In this document: piece by piece, positions 7,519-16,147 of the stretch
Numbering within the stretch: position 1 is the stretch's first letter
Layout: every line of letters starts with the position of its first letter
NCBI GenBank assembly: GCA_947495685.1
Contig: CANLZY010000042.1
Location: 1 to 37,376, forward strand
DNA length: 37,376 bases
DNA from: an uncultured Tropicimonas sp.
GTDB lineage: Bacteria > Pseudomonadota > Alphaproteobacteria > Rhodobacterales > Rhodobacteraceae
Direction: 5' to 3'
Made by a program: the position numbers and the translations under genes
Notes under the pieces: model-generated
The model's input: only the letters and a program-made list of their open reading frames with translations
Databases searched by the model: none
What the model was told of the DNA's origin: nothing

Positions 7519-8940
7519 ATGAGAGACCAGAACAAACCCAATATCTTGTGGATTTGCACCGACCAGCAACGCTTTGATACGCTTCGGAGCAACGGCAACG
7601 ACTATATCGACACACCAAATCTGGACAGGCTGCTGAAGACTGGGGTCTCCTTCGATCGGACCTATTGTCAGGCCCCGGTCTGCACTCCGAGCAGGGCCAG
7701 CTTTCTGACTGGTCGCTACCCCCGCACGACGGGCACGACCCGAAATGGCAACGACTACTTCCCGGACGACGAGATACTTGTTCCGCATATCCTTTCCCAG
7801 CATGGCTACACATGTGGGTTGATCGGGAAACTTCATCTTTCAGCGGCGGATGGACGGACGGAAGTCCTCCCCAAACATCATGGCTATGACATGGTCAAAT
7901 GGAGCCATGGGCCAAGGGACGGGTGGGGCGATGACAATGCCTATCAGGTCTGGTTGAAATCGCAGGGCAAATCCTGGGATGTCGATTACCACGGCGAGGA
8001 AGGCGGCATCGAGTCGAAGTACCACCAGACGACTTGGTGTGCGAATGAAGCAATCGACTTCATGGCGACGCATAACGACACCCCCTGGATGCTCAGCATC
8101 AACATCTTCGACCCGCATCATCCCTTTGATCCGCCAAAAGAATTCAAGGAGAAATACCCCGCCGAGAAGATACCTCTGCCCAAATGGAGAGAGGGGGAGT
8201 TGGCCAACAAGCCCTTGGTCCAGCAGGACGATTATGAAAACGGCGGGCAAAGTGGGCTCGGCCCGAGCTGCAAGACGCTGAGTGATCTGGAAATCCGGGA
8301 ATATGTTTCGGACTACTACGCGATGATCGACCAGATCGACAAACAGGTCGGACGGATCATCGACTATCTCGACGGAAGCGGGCTGCGTGAGAATACGATC
8401 GTCATCTTCCACAGTGATCACGGCGAAATGCTCGGGGATCACGGACAGATCCTGAAGGGCGGTCATTTCTATGAGGAACTGGTGCATGTTCCACTGATCT
8501 TCTCCTGCCCGGCGCGCCTGAAAGAAGATCTTCGCAGCCAGGCTCTGGTTGAACTGGTGGATCTTGCGCCCACGATCCTGGATCTTGCCGGCGTCGAGGT
8601 TCCGGATCGAATGCAGGGTAGCAGTCTGGCCGCGATCCTTGAGGGCAAGGCCGAACCGGATCAGCACAAGGACTCGGTCTATTGCGAGTACTACAACTCC
8701 CTGCCAGCCGCCCATAAGGGTGTGTTCGCGACCATGTATTTCGACGGACGCTACAAGCTGAACGTCTTCCATGGGCAGGAAATCGGCGAGTTGTACGACC
8801 TCGAAACGGATCCGGACGAGTTCGACAACAAATGGTCCGATCCGGATTTCCAATCGATCAAATGCGACCTGATCCTCGCGAACTTCGCGCAGAGCGTTGC
8901 GACCGTGGATCCGGTTCCGGGAATCGTCGGCAATTTCTAG
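7519..8940 (+). CDS. Cytoplasmic-type sulfatase (alkaline-phosphatase superfamily), first copy
   Basis: 473 residues, hydrolysing a sulfate ester. The N-terminus, NKPNILWICTDQQRFD, places the metal ligands D15 and Q16. The activation motif is C-T-P-S-R with C55 as the residue to be converted to formylglycine and R59 stabilising it. GKLH gives K104 and H106, and SDHGEMLGDHG gives D300 and H301 of the second metal-binding part. There is no signal peptide, so it works in the cytoplasm, unlike the arylsulfatase at 31194-32786. The start has GAGGG about 10 bases upstream. It lies between tctC and a second sulfatase in the same direction, fitting cleavage of an imported sulfated acid. It needs a formylglycine-generating enzyme; the anSME of this locus is broken. 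Confidence 0.92.
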   Translation: MRDQNKPNILWICTDQQRFDTLRSNGNDYIDTPNLDRLLKTGVSFDRTYCQAPVCTPSRASFLTGRYPRTTGTTRNGNDYFPDDEILVPHILSQHGYTCGLIGKLHLSAADGRTEVLPKHHGYDMVKWSHGPRDGWGDDNAYQVWLKSQGKSWDVDYHGEEGGIESKYHQTTWCANEAIDFMATHNDTPWMLSINIFDPHHPFDPPKEFKEKYPAEKIPLPKWREGELANKPLVQQDDYENGGQSGLGPSCKTLSDLEIREYVSDYYAMIDQIDKQVGRIIDYLDGSGLRENTIVIFHSDHGEMLGDHGQILKGGHFYEELVHVPLIFSCPARLKEDLRSQALVELVDLAPTILDLAGVEVPDRMQGSSLAAILEGKAEPDQHKDSVYCEYYNSLPAAHKGVFATMYFDGRYKLNVFHGQEIGELYDLETDPDEFDNKWSDPDFQSIKCDLILANFAQSVATVDPVPGIVGNF

Positions 8941-8996
8941 TTTCCAACCGCGACATCGCGCGGCCCTCCGGCGGCGCGGTAAGAGGATACCCTATC

Positions 8997-10508
8997 ATGA
9001 ACGACCGCCCCAACATCGTCTTCATCATCACCGACCAGCAGCGATACGACACGATCGCCGCATTGGGCTTCGATCACATGATCACGCCCAATCTCGACAG
9101 GCTCGCCGGAAACGGCGTGGCCTTCGAGAAGATGTACATCCCGGCGCCCTCCTGCGCGCCCTCCCGCGCCGCACTCTTTTCGGCGACCTATCCGCATACC
9201 AATGGTGTGTTCCGCAATGACGAGGAATGGTCTTATTGCTGGGTGAAGGATCTCGCCGAGGCCGGCTATCACACCGTGAATATCGGCAAGATGCATACCT
9301 GGCCGGTGGAAGGAGCCTTCGGCTTCCACGAGCGGCATGTCACCGAGAACAAGGATCGCGACCATGACGATCTGCCCTTCTTTCTCGACAACTGGGACAA
9401 GGGCTATTTCGTGCGCGGCAAGGAGAAACCCTCCCGCGTCACCCAACGCAAACGCCAGGGCTACGAGGACTTGCTCGGCGCCTGGGTCTGGGAAGACGAG
9501 GCGATCCTGCACCCGGATGTCTTCGTGCCGCAGATGGCGAAATGGTGGCTGGAGCGCTACCCGGGCGACGAGCCCTTCTTCCTGCAGATTGGCATTCCGG
9601 GGCCGCACCCGCCCTATGACCCGACACAGGAATACCTGGACATGTACCAGGACCGCGACCTGCCCGAGCCGATCCCGGCCGACGATATCGACGAACAGCC
9701 CTCCGCCTATCAAAAGCTTCGCCAGCATCATCTGGACGACGATGCCGACGGGATCGTCCACCTGAAGAACCCCACGCCCGAACAGGCAAAGCGGCAGCGG
9801 CTGCACTATTATGCCAATGTATCGCTGATCGATGACCAGGTCGGCCAGATCCTCGACACGCTGGATCGGCGCGGTATCCTGGAAGATACGGTGGTGATCT
9901 TCACCTCCGATCATGGCGACAGCCTGACCGATCACGGCCATTCGCAGAAATGGAACATGTACGAGAGCACCGTGCACGTGCCCGCCATCGTCGCCTGGCC
10001 CGGCCAGATCGAGGGCGGCAAGCGGGTGGCGGAGTTGGTCAACCTGTTCGATTTCGGCCCAACGATCCTGGAACTCGCCGGGGTGCCGGTGCCAGACTGG
10101 ATGGAGGCTCAGACCCTTCTGCCACTTATGAAGGGCGAGGCGCAGGAGCGTCCGCGCGTCTTCTGCGAGCATTCCAACGACGCGCTGCTGGAAGGCACCC
10201 GCATGGTCACGATGGTGCGCGAGGGCGACCTAAAGCTGGTGCATTTCGTGGACAGCGAGGAGGGCCAGCTTTTCAACCTCGCCGCCGACCCGCAGGAGCT
10301 GGACAACCTCTGGGACGATCCCGCTCATTCGGAAACGAAGCGCCGCCTGATCGACGAGATCCTGAAATGGCGCACCGAAAGCGGCATCCGGGCACAGGGC
10401 TACCCGCTCGCCTGCATCCGCGGCGCGCTGTCGATGATGTCTCCTCCCGGACGCCCGGCCCGCGGTCAGCACCGCACGGGCTCGCGCGGACCGCGTCCCT
10501 GGTGTTAG
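8997..10508 (+). CDS. Cytoplasmic-type sulfatase, second copy
   Basis: 503 residues from the ATG at 8997, which has AAGAGGA just upstream; an in-frame start at 8832 would overlap the previous gene and adds no conserved sequence. RPNIVFIITDQQRYD carries D13 and Q14. The activation motif is C-A-P-S-R with C53 and R57. GKMH gives K98 and H100, and SDHGDSLTDHG gives D305 and H306. There is no signal peptide. The protein is only distantly alike to the sulfatase 56 bases upstream (same fold and motifs, different middle part), so the pair probably acts on different positions or substrates. The last 25 residues (after ALSMM) are proline-, arginine- and glycine-rich and look unlike a sulfatase end, so the natural C-terminus may have been altered. 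Confidence 0.9.
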   Translation: MNDRPNIVFIITDQQRYDTIAALGFDHMITPNLDRLAGNGVAFEKMYIPAPSCAPSRAALFSATYPHTNGVFRNDEEWSYCWVKDLAEAGYHTVNIGKMHTWPVEGAFGFHERHVTENKDRDHDDLPFFLDNWDKGYFVRGKEKPSRVTQRKRQGYEDLLGAWVWEDEAILHPDVFVPQMAKWWLERYPGDEPFFLQIGIPGPHPPYDPTQEYLDMYQDRDLPEPIPADDIDEQPSAYQKLRQHHLDDDADGIVHLKNPTPEQAKRQRLHYYANVSLIDDQVGQILDTLDRRGILEDTVVIFTSDHGDSLTDHGHSQKWNMYESTVHVPAIVAWPGQIEGGKRVAELVNLFDFGPTILELAGVPVPDWMEAQTLLPLMKGEAQERPRVFCEHSNDALLEGTRMVTMVREGDLKLVHFVDSEEGQLFNLAADPQELDNLWDDPAHSETKRRLIDEILKWRTESGIRAQGYPLACIRGALSMMSPPGRPARGQHRTGSRGPRPWC

Positions 10509-10757
10509 GGAAGCCACCGCCTGTCAGCGGGGCCGTGGTCAGAGAACGTCTGTTTCTACTGAGCCCCAAGGTCCTGCGCAAAGGCTGAGAATGACGGCAA
10601 CCCGTCCCTGGGTGAGGCGGGTCGCGGCCATTTTCTGGCGCGACAGGTCCCGATCCGGAGCTGACGTTTTCGGCTCCAGGGGCAGGTCTGTTGCCGAACG
10701 AACGGTCCAATCGGGGTGGTCTCACCCAAATCGCAATCTTTGCCAGTTAGCCAGACA
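10509..10757. other. Gap between second sulfatase and SulP gene
   Basis: No gene is supported here. At 10620-10635 there is a 16-base sequence, GGTCGCGGCCATTTTC, that recurs exactly at 19841-19856 in another intergenic region. The rest has no clear promoter or terminator. It may be a decayed intergenic repeat. Confidence 0.4.
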
Positions 10758-12563
10758 ATGCCGAACAAACACCAACTGATCGCGAATTTCAGCCCGCGCC
10801 GCCCATGGTTCAGCCTGGTCAACCGCGAGACCATGCGTGCCGATGCCCTCGCCGGGTTGACCAATGCAGCAATTGTCCTGCCGCAAGGTGTGGCATTTGC
10901 CGTCATTGCTGGCCTGCCTCCGGAATACGGGCTCTATACCGCCATGATCACGCCGGTGATCGCTGCGATATGGGGGACATCCATGATCATGGTGTCGGGC
11001 CCGACGACAGCGATCTCGGCGGTCATGTTCGCGACGCTCGCCGAACTGGCCCCCCCCGGCACGCCTGTCTACATCCAATTCGCATTGACCCTGACAATCA
11101 TTGCCGGGCTGTTTCAGTTGGTGGCCGGCGTCTTCCGGCTGGGCGGATTGATCTCGTTCATCTCGCATTCCGTCATGGTAGGGTTCACCGCGGCGGCTGC
11201 GCTCCTGATCGGGGCGTCCCAGCTCGGCGGGGCACTCGGCATAAGCGTCGAAAGCGGCGGAGGCGTCATTGAACGCATCGCGCGTGTCGTCGAGCATTGG
11301 GAAGGCTTCCATCCGCTCGCATTGCTTCTCGCCGCGTCCTCACTGGCAACCATCGTGATCACCCAGAAACTCAGCCGGCAGATCCCGGCCTATCTGATGG
11401 CGCTGTTGGTCGGCGTGGCGGTCGGGGAAATCACCGGTGCCCGCGACGCCGGCATCGAGATGTTCGAGAAGCTTCCCTCGCTGGTTCCCAGCTTTGGCGC
11501 GCCGTCCGTGGCATTGTCGGATCTGCCCAACCTCCTTCCCGGCGCGGTGTCAGTCGGCTTCGTGGGGCTTCTTGAAGCGATCAGCATCGGTCGGGCCTTC
11601 GCCATGCGACGGCGCGAGCGATACGATGCCAATCAGGAAATCATCGGGCAGGGCCTCTCCAACGTGGTCGCAGGGTTCTTCCAGGCCTATGCCGGCTCCG
11701 GATCGTTCACCCGATCGGCAATGAACGCCGAATCCGGTGCCCGGACACCCCTGTCCGCGGTCTTTGCCGCCGGGTGGCTGCTCGCGCTTTTGGTCGTCGT
11801 GGCGCCGTTCGTCGACCATATTCCGAAGCCGGCAATGGCCGGGATCATCGTTTACGTCGCGTGGCGGCTGATCAGTTTCGGTGAAATTCGCCACATCGTT
11901 CGCAGCAGCCGTAGTGAAACGCTGATTCTCATCCTGACCTTTCTCGCCGGCACGACGACCGAGCTTGAAAACGCGATCTTCGTCGGTGTCATCGCCTCGC
12001 TGGCCGTGTTCCTCTACCGTAGCTCTCACCCGCACATAGCCGTGCTCGCCCCGATCGCGCGTCACGGGCATCGGCAATTGCGGGGTGCCTTGTTCCACGA
12101 ACTCAAGCAATGCCCACAAGTGTGCATCCTCAGGCTGGATGGACCACTGTTTTTCGGTTCGGTCGATCACGTGGAGAGCGAATTCCGCCGGTTCGAGACA
12201 TTGTTTCCGAACCAGCGCGTCAAGATTCTCGTGCTGAAGGGACTGGGGAAAATAGATCTTTCCGGGGTCGGCCTTCTAGCCGAGGAAATCGCCAAGGCCC
12301 GGAAAGCCGGCGGCGACTATCACCTTGTCGTTCCATTCAAAGAGACGGCGGATGCACTGGACCGGATGAACCTTTTCGAGGCCTTTGAAAAGACCAATCT
12401 GCACCCGAACAAGAGTGAGGCGATCCAGGCGGCGACGGATCAAGTCGACGACGAAGTCTGTCGAAACTGCACGATCCGGGCTTTCATCGAATGCGGTGGA
12501 AAACCGGCGCCATCGGGCGTAGCGCCGAAGAAGGACGCACCAGTTCGTGAGGGGTCGTGGTGA
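10758..12563 (+). CDS. SulP-family anion (sulfate) transporter with STAS domain
   Basis: About 601 residues. The membrane part begins MRADALAGLTNAAIVLPQGVAFAVIAGLPPEYGLYTAMITP, the SulP signature, with about 12-14 segments, and includes ISFISHSVMVGFTAAAALLIG and GFFQAYAGSGSFTRSAMN. The C-terminal STAS domain (about residues 445-560) reads VCILRLDGPLFFGSVDHVE and KILVLKGLGKIDLSGVGLL. SulP proteins move sulfate, bicarbonate or dicarboxylates. Next to two cytoplasmic sulfatases it may dispose of, or exchange, the sulfate they release. A cysteine-containing tail (VCRNCTIRAFIECGG) follows the STAS domain; its meaning is unclear. The start at 10758 has a weak ribosome site and a GTG at 10716 is possible. 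An IS21-family element lies about 130 bases downstream. Confidence 0.88.
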   Translation: MPNKHQLIANFSPRRPWFSLVNRETMRADALAGLTNAAIVLPQGVAFAVIAGLPPEYGLYTAMITPVIAAIWGTSMIMVSGPTTAISAVMFATLAELAPPGTPVYIQFALTLTIIAGLFQLVAGVFRLGGLISFISHSVMVGFTAAAALLIGASQLGGALGISVESGGGVIERIARVVEHWEGFHPLALLLAASSLATIVITQKLSRQIPAYLMALLVGVAVGEITGARDAGIEMFEKLPSLVPSFGAPSVALSDLPNLLPGAVSVGFVGLLEAISIGRAFAMRRRERYDANQEIIGQGLSNVVAGFFQAYAGSGSFTRSAMNAESGARTPLSAVFAAGWLLALLVVVAPFVDHIPKPAMAGIIVYVAWRLISFGEIRHIVRSSRSETLILILTFLAGTTTELENAIFVGVIASLAVFLYRSSHPHIAVLAPIARHGHRQLRGALFHELKQCPQVCILRLDGPLFFGSVDHVESEFRRFETLFPNQRVKILVLKGLGKIDLSGVGLLAEEIAKARKAGGDYHLVVPFKETADALDRMNLFEAFEKTNLHPNKSEAIQAATDQVDDEVCRNCTIRAFIECGGKPAPSGVAPKKDAPVREGSW

Positions 12564-13184
12564 TCGTGTGATTTCGAACACGAGCGAAGATGGTGTCAGC
12601 CAAGTTCGACCGACTTGATTGATGGCGTTGATGCCCCCTTTGACGACACAAACAAAACCAATTGGCACTGTTCCAATTGCGATCATCGGGCTGATGTCAA
12701 TCCCGGAGTAAAATGGGTTAGTGGACCGGTGGAATAGTCCCCAACGGCTGGTGTCTGGCAGGCGCCTTGGCGCGTGTGCCCCCACATGGCTGACGCGCGT
12801 CAAGGGGCACTGGCCGAAGGCCAGTTTGGGTTGTCTGGGTGTTCGAGAGAGCAGGTTTTGGCTTTGCGGCTCTGGCGGAGCCGGTAGCTTTCGCCGTTCA
12901 TTTCCAGGATGTGGACGTGGTGGGTCAGACGGTCGAGTATGGCGCCAGTTAGGCGCTCCGACCCGAAGACCTCGGTCCATTCGTCGAAGGGCAGGTTCGA
13001 GGTGATGACGATCGAGCCGCGCTCGTGGCGCTGCGAGATGATCTCGAAGAGCAATTCGGCACCGGTCTTTGATAGCGGCACGAAGCCGAGTTCGTCGATG
13101 ATCAGCAGGTCCTGACTGGCGAGGGTCTTCTGAAGGCGCTGGAGCCGGCGCTCGTCGACCGCCTCGACGAGTTCGTGGAGTGAG

Positions 13185-13212
13185 CCAATGGAACGCCATT
13201 GGTCCGAGAGAC
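13185..13212 (+). repeat. Hairpin insertion in istB, related architecture (copy 4, weaker)
   Basis: A perfect hairpin, CCAATGG (13185-13191), loop AACG, CCATTGG (13196-13202), followed by TCCGAGAGAC. The 3' box resembles the CGAGAG box of the better copies, but the CCGGCAG box is absent. It adds about 39 bases in frame to istB between the FTTAAA and HELVEA motifs, judged against the family sequence. Confidence 0.55.
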
Positions 13213-13427
13213 ATTGGCGAACGGCCGCGGCGGTGGTGAACCGGACCTTCAGGCCTTTCTGACAGGCCGCCAGCCCGAGACCCAGGGCAATGTGGGGCTT
13301 GCCGGTGCCGCTCGGTCCCAGTGCGATGACGTTCTCACGGCGATCGACGAACTCGCAGCGGGCGAGTTCCATGGTCAGGATCTTGTTCAGTGACGCAATG
13401 GCCTTGAAGTCGAAGCTGTCCGGTTGC

Positions 13428-13457
13428 CCGGCAGGGCATGCCCGCATGCCCGAGAGG
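13428..13457 (+). repeat. Short hairpin insertion element, copy 5 (in istB)
   Basis: The box CCGGCAG (13428-13434) leads into a perfect 8-base stem, GGGCATGC (13434-13441) and GCATGCCC (13444-13451) with a 2-base loop, followed by GAGAGG. The boxes match the copies at 151, 388 and 508, about 13 kb away in a different IS family, while the stem sequence is different. It shifts the istB frame between the codons for ATKS and DSFDFKAI (net about +37 bases). It lies antisense to istB. Confidence 0.8.
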
Positions 13458-13675
13458 AGGGCTTTTGGTGGCCGGGAACTTCGCAGCCTTGATGCGGCGT
13501 TCGATCATCCGCCGCTCCCGCTCGATCAGCTCCAGTTCGCAGAGCCGCAGCAGATATTGCGCGTGATCCTTGCCCTCGGCCGCACATTGCCGGGCCAGCT
13601 TGGCGTCTTTGCTGTTGAAGGTCGGTAGGCGGGGCTTCTTGAGATGGTGCTGGAGCAGCACCTGCGGGGTCTCCG

Positions 13676-15219
13676 TCATGCAACCGGCCCCGGCATCAAG
13701 CTCATGTAGCTGGCGGGCTTCGTGGTCTCGACCCGGGCGCGGGGCAGGCAGGGATAGATGTCCAGATCGAGCCGCGGTGGGCGCCGTTCGACCCGGCACA
13801 GGACAAGGTGCTTGACCGCGTCGTAGCCGATCGCCCCGAGAACCAGCGCCTCGCGCACGGCACCGTGGACATGATCCATCTCGAAGGTCTCCAGCAGCCG
13901 CAGGACCTGCACATATTCCCGCTTGCCCTTCTTTCCCATTCGCGCCTCGAGCAGCCGATGCAGCGTGGCGAACGCGTCCGGCAGGTCCCAACCCTGTAGA
14001 GGTGCAGCCTGATCCAGAGCACCTACCTTCTGCTCCAGAAGCGGCAGGAAGTGCATCGGATCGAACACCATATCGGCCTTCTCACAGGATCGGCGGTGCC
14101 GTGCGATTACCTCGGCGCCACAGCCGATGACCACCTCATGGACATAGCCACGAACCTGCACCTCGTGGTGAGCGTAGGCCACCGGAACCGAGTAATCGTT
14201 GTTGCGATAGCGCACCATGGAGATCGACGTGGCCCGTGTGCTGACCTTTTCCCAGGCGTCATAGGGCGTGGGCGGCAACACCATCAGCGCGTCCAGATCC
14301 CGCATCAGGCGCTCGCCGATCGGCTCGCTGTGGCCGCGCACGATATCGTCCTGGCGTTTCAGGCACTGTTTTTCCAGCCAGGCGTTAAGGTCATCGAAGC
14401 TGCCAAACCGGGGAGCGGGCACAAGGAAATTCCGCCGCCCACAGCCGATCACGCCCTCCACGTTGCCCTTGTCATTCCCCTTGCCCGGCCGACCGAACCT
14501 GTCATCAAACAGGTAATGCGACTGCAACTCGGCAAAGGTTCTGGTCCGGTTCCGTTTGCCGTCGCCGCAGATCTTCGCCACCGCGAGCGTGGTATTGTCA
14601 TACAGAATCGACAGGGGCACGCCGCCAAAGAACCCGAAGGCGTCATTGTGCCCATCGCAAAAAGGCTTCCGTTGTCTCGGCAGGGTAGGCTTTGATGAAG
14701 AAGGCGTCCGAGTGCGGCAGAGCCATCGCGGAATAGTGCAGCTTGCATTCAACGCCGCCGATCACGCCAAGCGCCTCGCCGAAATCCACCTGTGCGTGAC
14801 CCGGCGCATGCGACAGCGGCACGAACACCTCGCGGCTCCGGCGTTTCTTCTCCCGCACGTAGTCGGTCACGATGGTGATCCCGCCGGTGAACCCGTGCTG
14901 GTCCCGCAGCCGTTCAAAGACCCGCTTAGCGGTATGCCGTTGCTTCTTCAGGCGGCCTTTGTCGTCCTCCAGGATCTGGTCGATGACCGGAACGAAGGGG
15001 GCGAGCTTCGGTCGAGCCGGCGGTTTCGACCGTCGATAGCCGGGTGGCACCGAGTGCTTCAGGATCTTTGCAACCGTTCTCGGGCGAAACGGTCCCCCGG
15101 ACCGTTTCTTCTTCCCTCGAACTCCGATCGATCGCGAACACCCGAGCCGCTTCGCTCTTGCTCATCCCTTCGACATGGCACGCCCGGCGCACCCGGTTGC
15201 AAAGTTCCACAGAATACAT
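13676..15219 (-). pseudogene. istA: IstA-like transposase of the IS21 element, frameshifted twice
   Basis: IstA is the DDE transposase of IS21. It starts MYSVELCNRVRRACHVEGMSKSEAARVFAIDR (helix-turn-helix) at 15219. A hairpin insertion at 15078-15123 then shifts the frame, which resumes TVAKILKHSVPPGYRRSKP. It reads on through REVFVPLSHAPGHAQVDFGEA (first catalytic Asp region) to YPAETTEAF. There an extra T in a T-run near 14664 shifts the frame again. The rest, FCDGHNDAFGFFGGVPLSILYDNTTLAV, GRPGKGNDKGNVEG and the C-terminal part to SYMSLMPGPVA, is intact in the third frame. The T-run shift could be a sequencing error, but the 46-base interruption is not. The stop overlaps the istB start. Confidence 0.88.
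15078..15123 (-). repeat. Hairpin insertion in istA, related architecture (copy 6, weaker)
   Basis: Read with istA on the minus strand, it has a purine-rich lead (GTTCGAGGGAAGAA), then a perfect 10-base stem GAAACGGTCC, loop GGG, GGACCGTTTC, then GCCCGAGA. The segment after the stem resembles the 3' box CCGAGAGG of the main copies; the CCGGCAG box is absent. It separates the conserved codons for AIDR from TVAKILKHSV (net about +43 bases) and breaks the frame. Confidence 0.58.
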
Positions 15220-15439
15220 CTCCCGCCCTCAGCTCGTTCGCCTCGGGCCCAAGATGCGGACTTTTGCTCCGCGACGGTCAGATCACCCCACCGTTTCCGC
15301 TGTCCATTTTGTCTCCGGGATTCACAAAGCGCGCCATTTGCAACACCGCCAGCGCGCTGCATAATCCAACCGACTTGATGAGCCGAATACTCGCGCACTT
15401 CAGCCCGGTCTTGCTGCCAAAAACCCTGACGACGGACAG

Positions 15440-16147
15440 TTAGACCTTGCGCCGAAGCGAGCGGAGCCCGGCAAGGCCACCGAATGCGCCAAACATCAGC
15501 CATGCCGCAGCGGGCAGTGGCACAGCGGCCGTGGAAACCGTGTAGAAGGCCACGTCGTCCAGCTCGCCGATTCCGGAGCCATCAGCATTGAACGTCAGCG
15601 TTGCGCTCGTGGCGGTCGCGTCCGTATCGATGATACCCAGGAACTTGAAGCCGCAAAGGGTGCAGCCGGTCGGATCGCCGATGCCAGGCGTATTGAAGAC
15701 GCTGCCACCGGCAAAGTTGAGCATCGCATCGGTGGAAAAAAACTCGAAGTCATCGCTGGAGATGATTTTCAGCGAGAACGCGTTTGCAGCGGCGAAATCG
15801 AAGGAGACGACGTCGAAAAAGCCCAGTTCATCGACATCCGCCCCGCCATCGTCGCTGACGCCAAGAGTATTGAAGCCGGACGATCCGCCGATGTCGTTCA
15901 CAGCGAGTTCAAACCCCGGATCGCTGCTCAACGAATACGTTATTCCATCAAGGACGGTACCGTTCGGAAGCAAATCTCCGTAGGTGAGCGCCTCGAAGTC
16001 CTGCACCACCGGTGTCACTGTTCCCAAGCTGGCAAGAGCGGCGTTGAACAGGGCCTCGTCGGTGTATCCAATCGGCGCTGCGGCGGCAGGCAGACATGCG
16101 GCGCCCAGAACCAGAGCGGCGCATGGCCCGGTGAAATATCCGGTCAT
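15440..16147 (-). CDS. Exported protein with VPLPA-CTERM sorting signal
   Basis: 235 residues, with a signal peptide (MTGYFTGPCAALVLGAACLPAAAA), an acidic Gly/Asp/Ser-rich middle, and a C-terminal sorting signal VPLPAAAWLMFGAFGGLAGLRSLRRKV made of the VPLPA motif, a hydrophobic segment and a basic end. By family knowledge, such signals are recognised by an exosortase (XrtD type) in Rhodobacterales that processes proteins bound for the surface or the extracellular matrix. The exosortase gene is not in this window. The ATG at 16147 has GGAGGG just upstream; an earlier ATG at 16171 is less likely. A CxxC (CTLCG) lies near residue 170. The gene directly follows the right end of the IS21 element. 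Confidence 0.85.
   Translation of the reverse strand: MTGYFTGPCAALVLGAACLPAAAAPIGYTDEALFNAALASLGTVTPVVQDFEALTYGDLLPNGTVLDGITYSLSSDPGFELAVNDIGGSSGFNTLGVSDDGGADVDELGFFDVVSFDFAAANAFSLKIISSDDFEFFSTDAMLNFAGGSVFNTPGIGDPTGCTLCGFKFLGIIDTDATATSATLTFNADGSGIGELDDVAFYTVSTAAVPLPAAAWLMFGAFGGLAGLRSLRRKV

Larger units (their letters stand above)
12800..13679 (-). pseudogene. istB: IstB-like ATPase of the IS21 element, frameshifted
   Basis: IstB is the AAA+ helper ATPase of IS21 transposition. It starts at ATG 13679 (MTETPQVLLQHHLKK), overlapping the istA stop. The frame runs to AAKFPATKS, where the hairpin insertion at 13428-13457 shifts it by +1. It resumes with DSFDFKAIASLNK, CEFVDRRENVIALGPSGTGK and LLIIDELGFVPLSKTGAELLFE (Walker B), then the usual SNLPFDEWTEVFGSERLTGAILDRL. 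Two further lesions are visible. The Walker A motif reads GTGKPH instead of GTGKTH. About 13 extra in-frame residues (VRQCLSDQWRSIG and neighbours) lie between FTTAAA and LHELVEA, produced by a palindromic insertion at about 13178-13222. It cannot be functional. Confidence 0.88.
12695..15326 (-). mobile_element. IS21-family insertion sequence, complete in outline but dead
   Basis: The element is 2632 bp between imperfect terminal inverted repeats. The left end reads TGTCAATCCCGGAG at 12695. The right end, read inward on the minus strand from 15326, reads TGTGAATCCCGGAG; both continue after one or two differing bases with AAAATGG. It carries istA then istB on the minus strand, overlapping by ATGA. 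Both genes are frameshifted and interrupted by three short hairpin insertions. No target-site duplication is visible: the flanks are GGGCTGA on the left and AAGCGCG on the right, so one side may have been rearranged after insertion. Confidence 0.85.

Noticed and set aside
12756-12775. CTGGCAG plus GCGCC-TT-GGCGC near the IS21 left end as a further copy
   Set aside because: The stem is short, the CGAGAGG box is missing and there is no coding frame to prove an insertion.
12809-12850. Hairpin ACTGGCC-GAA-GGCCAGT followed later by TTCGAGAGAGC near the istB end, as another hairpin element copy
   Set aside because: The box is about 18 bases from the stem, not adjacent, and no interruption of a known sequence can be shown there.
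12609-15379. ACCGACTTGAT at 12609 and 15369 as a target duplication of the IS21 element
   Set aside because: The copies lie 75-85 and about 43 bases away from the IS ends, not adjacent, so they are not a target duplication; chance or an older structure is possible.
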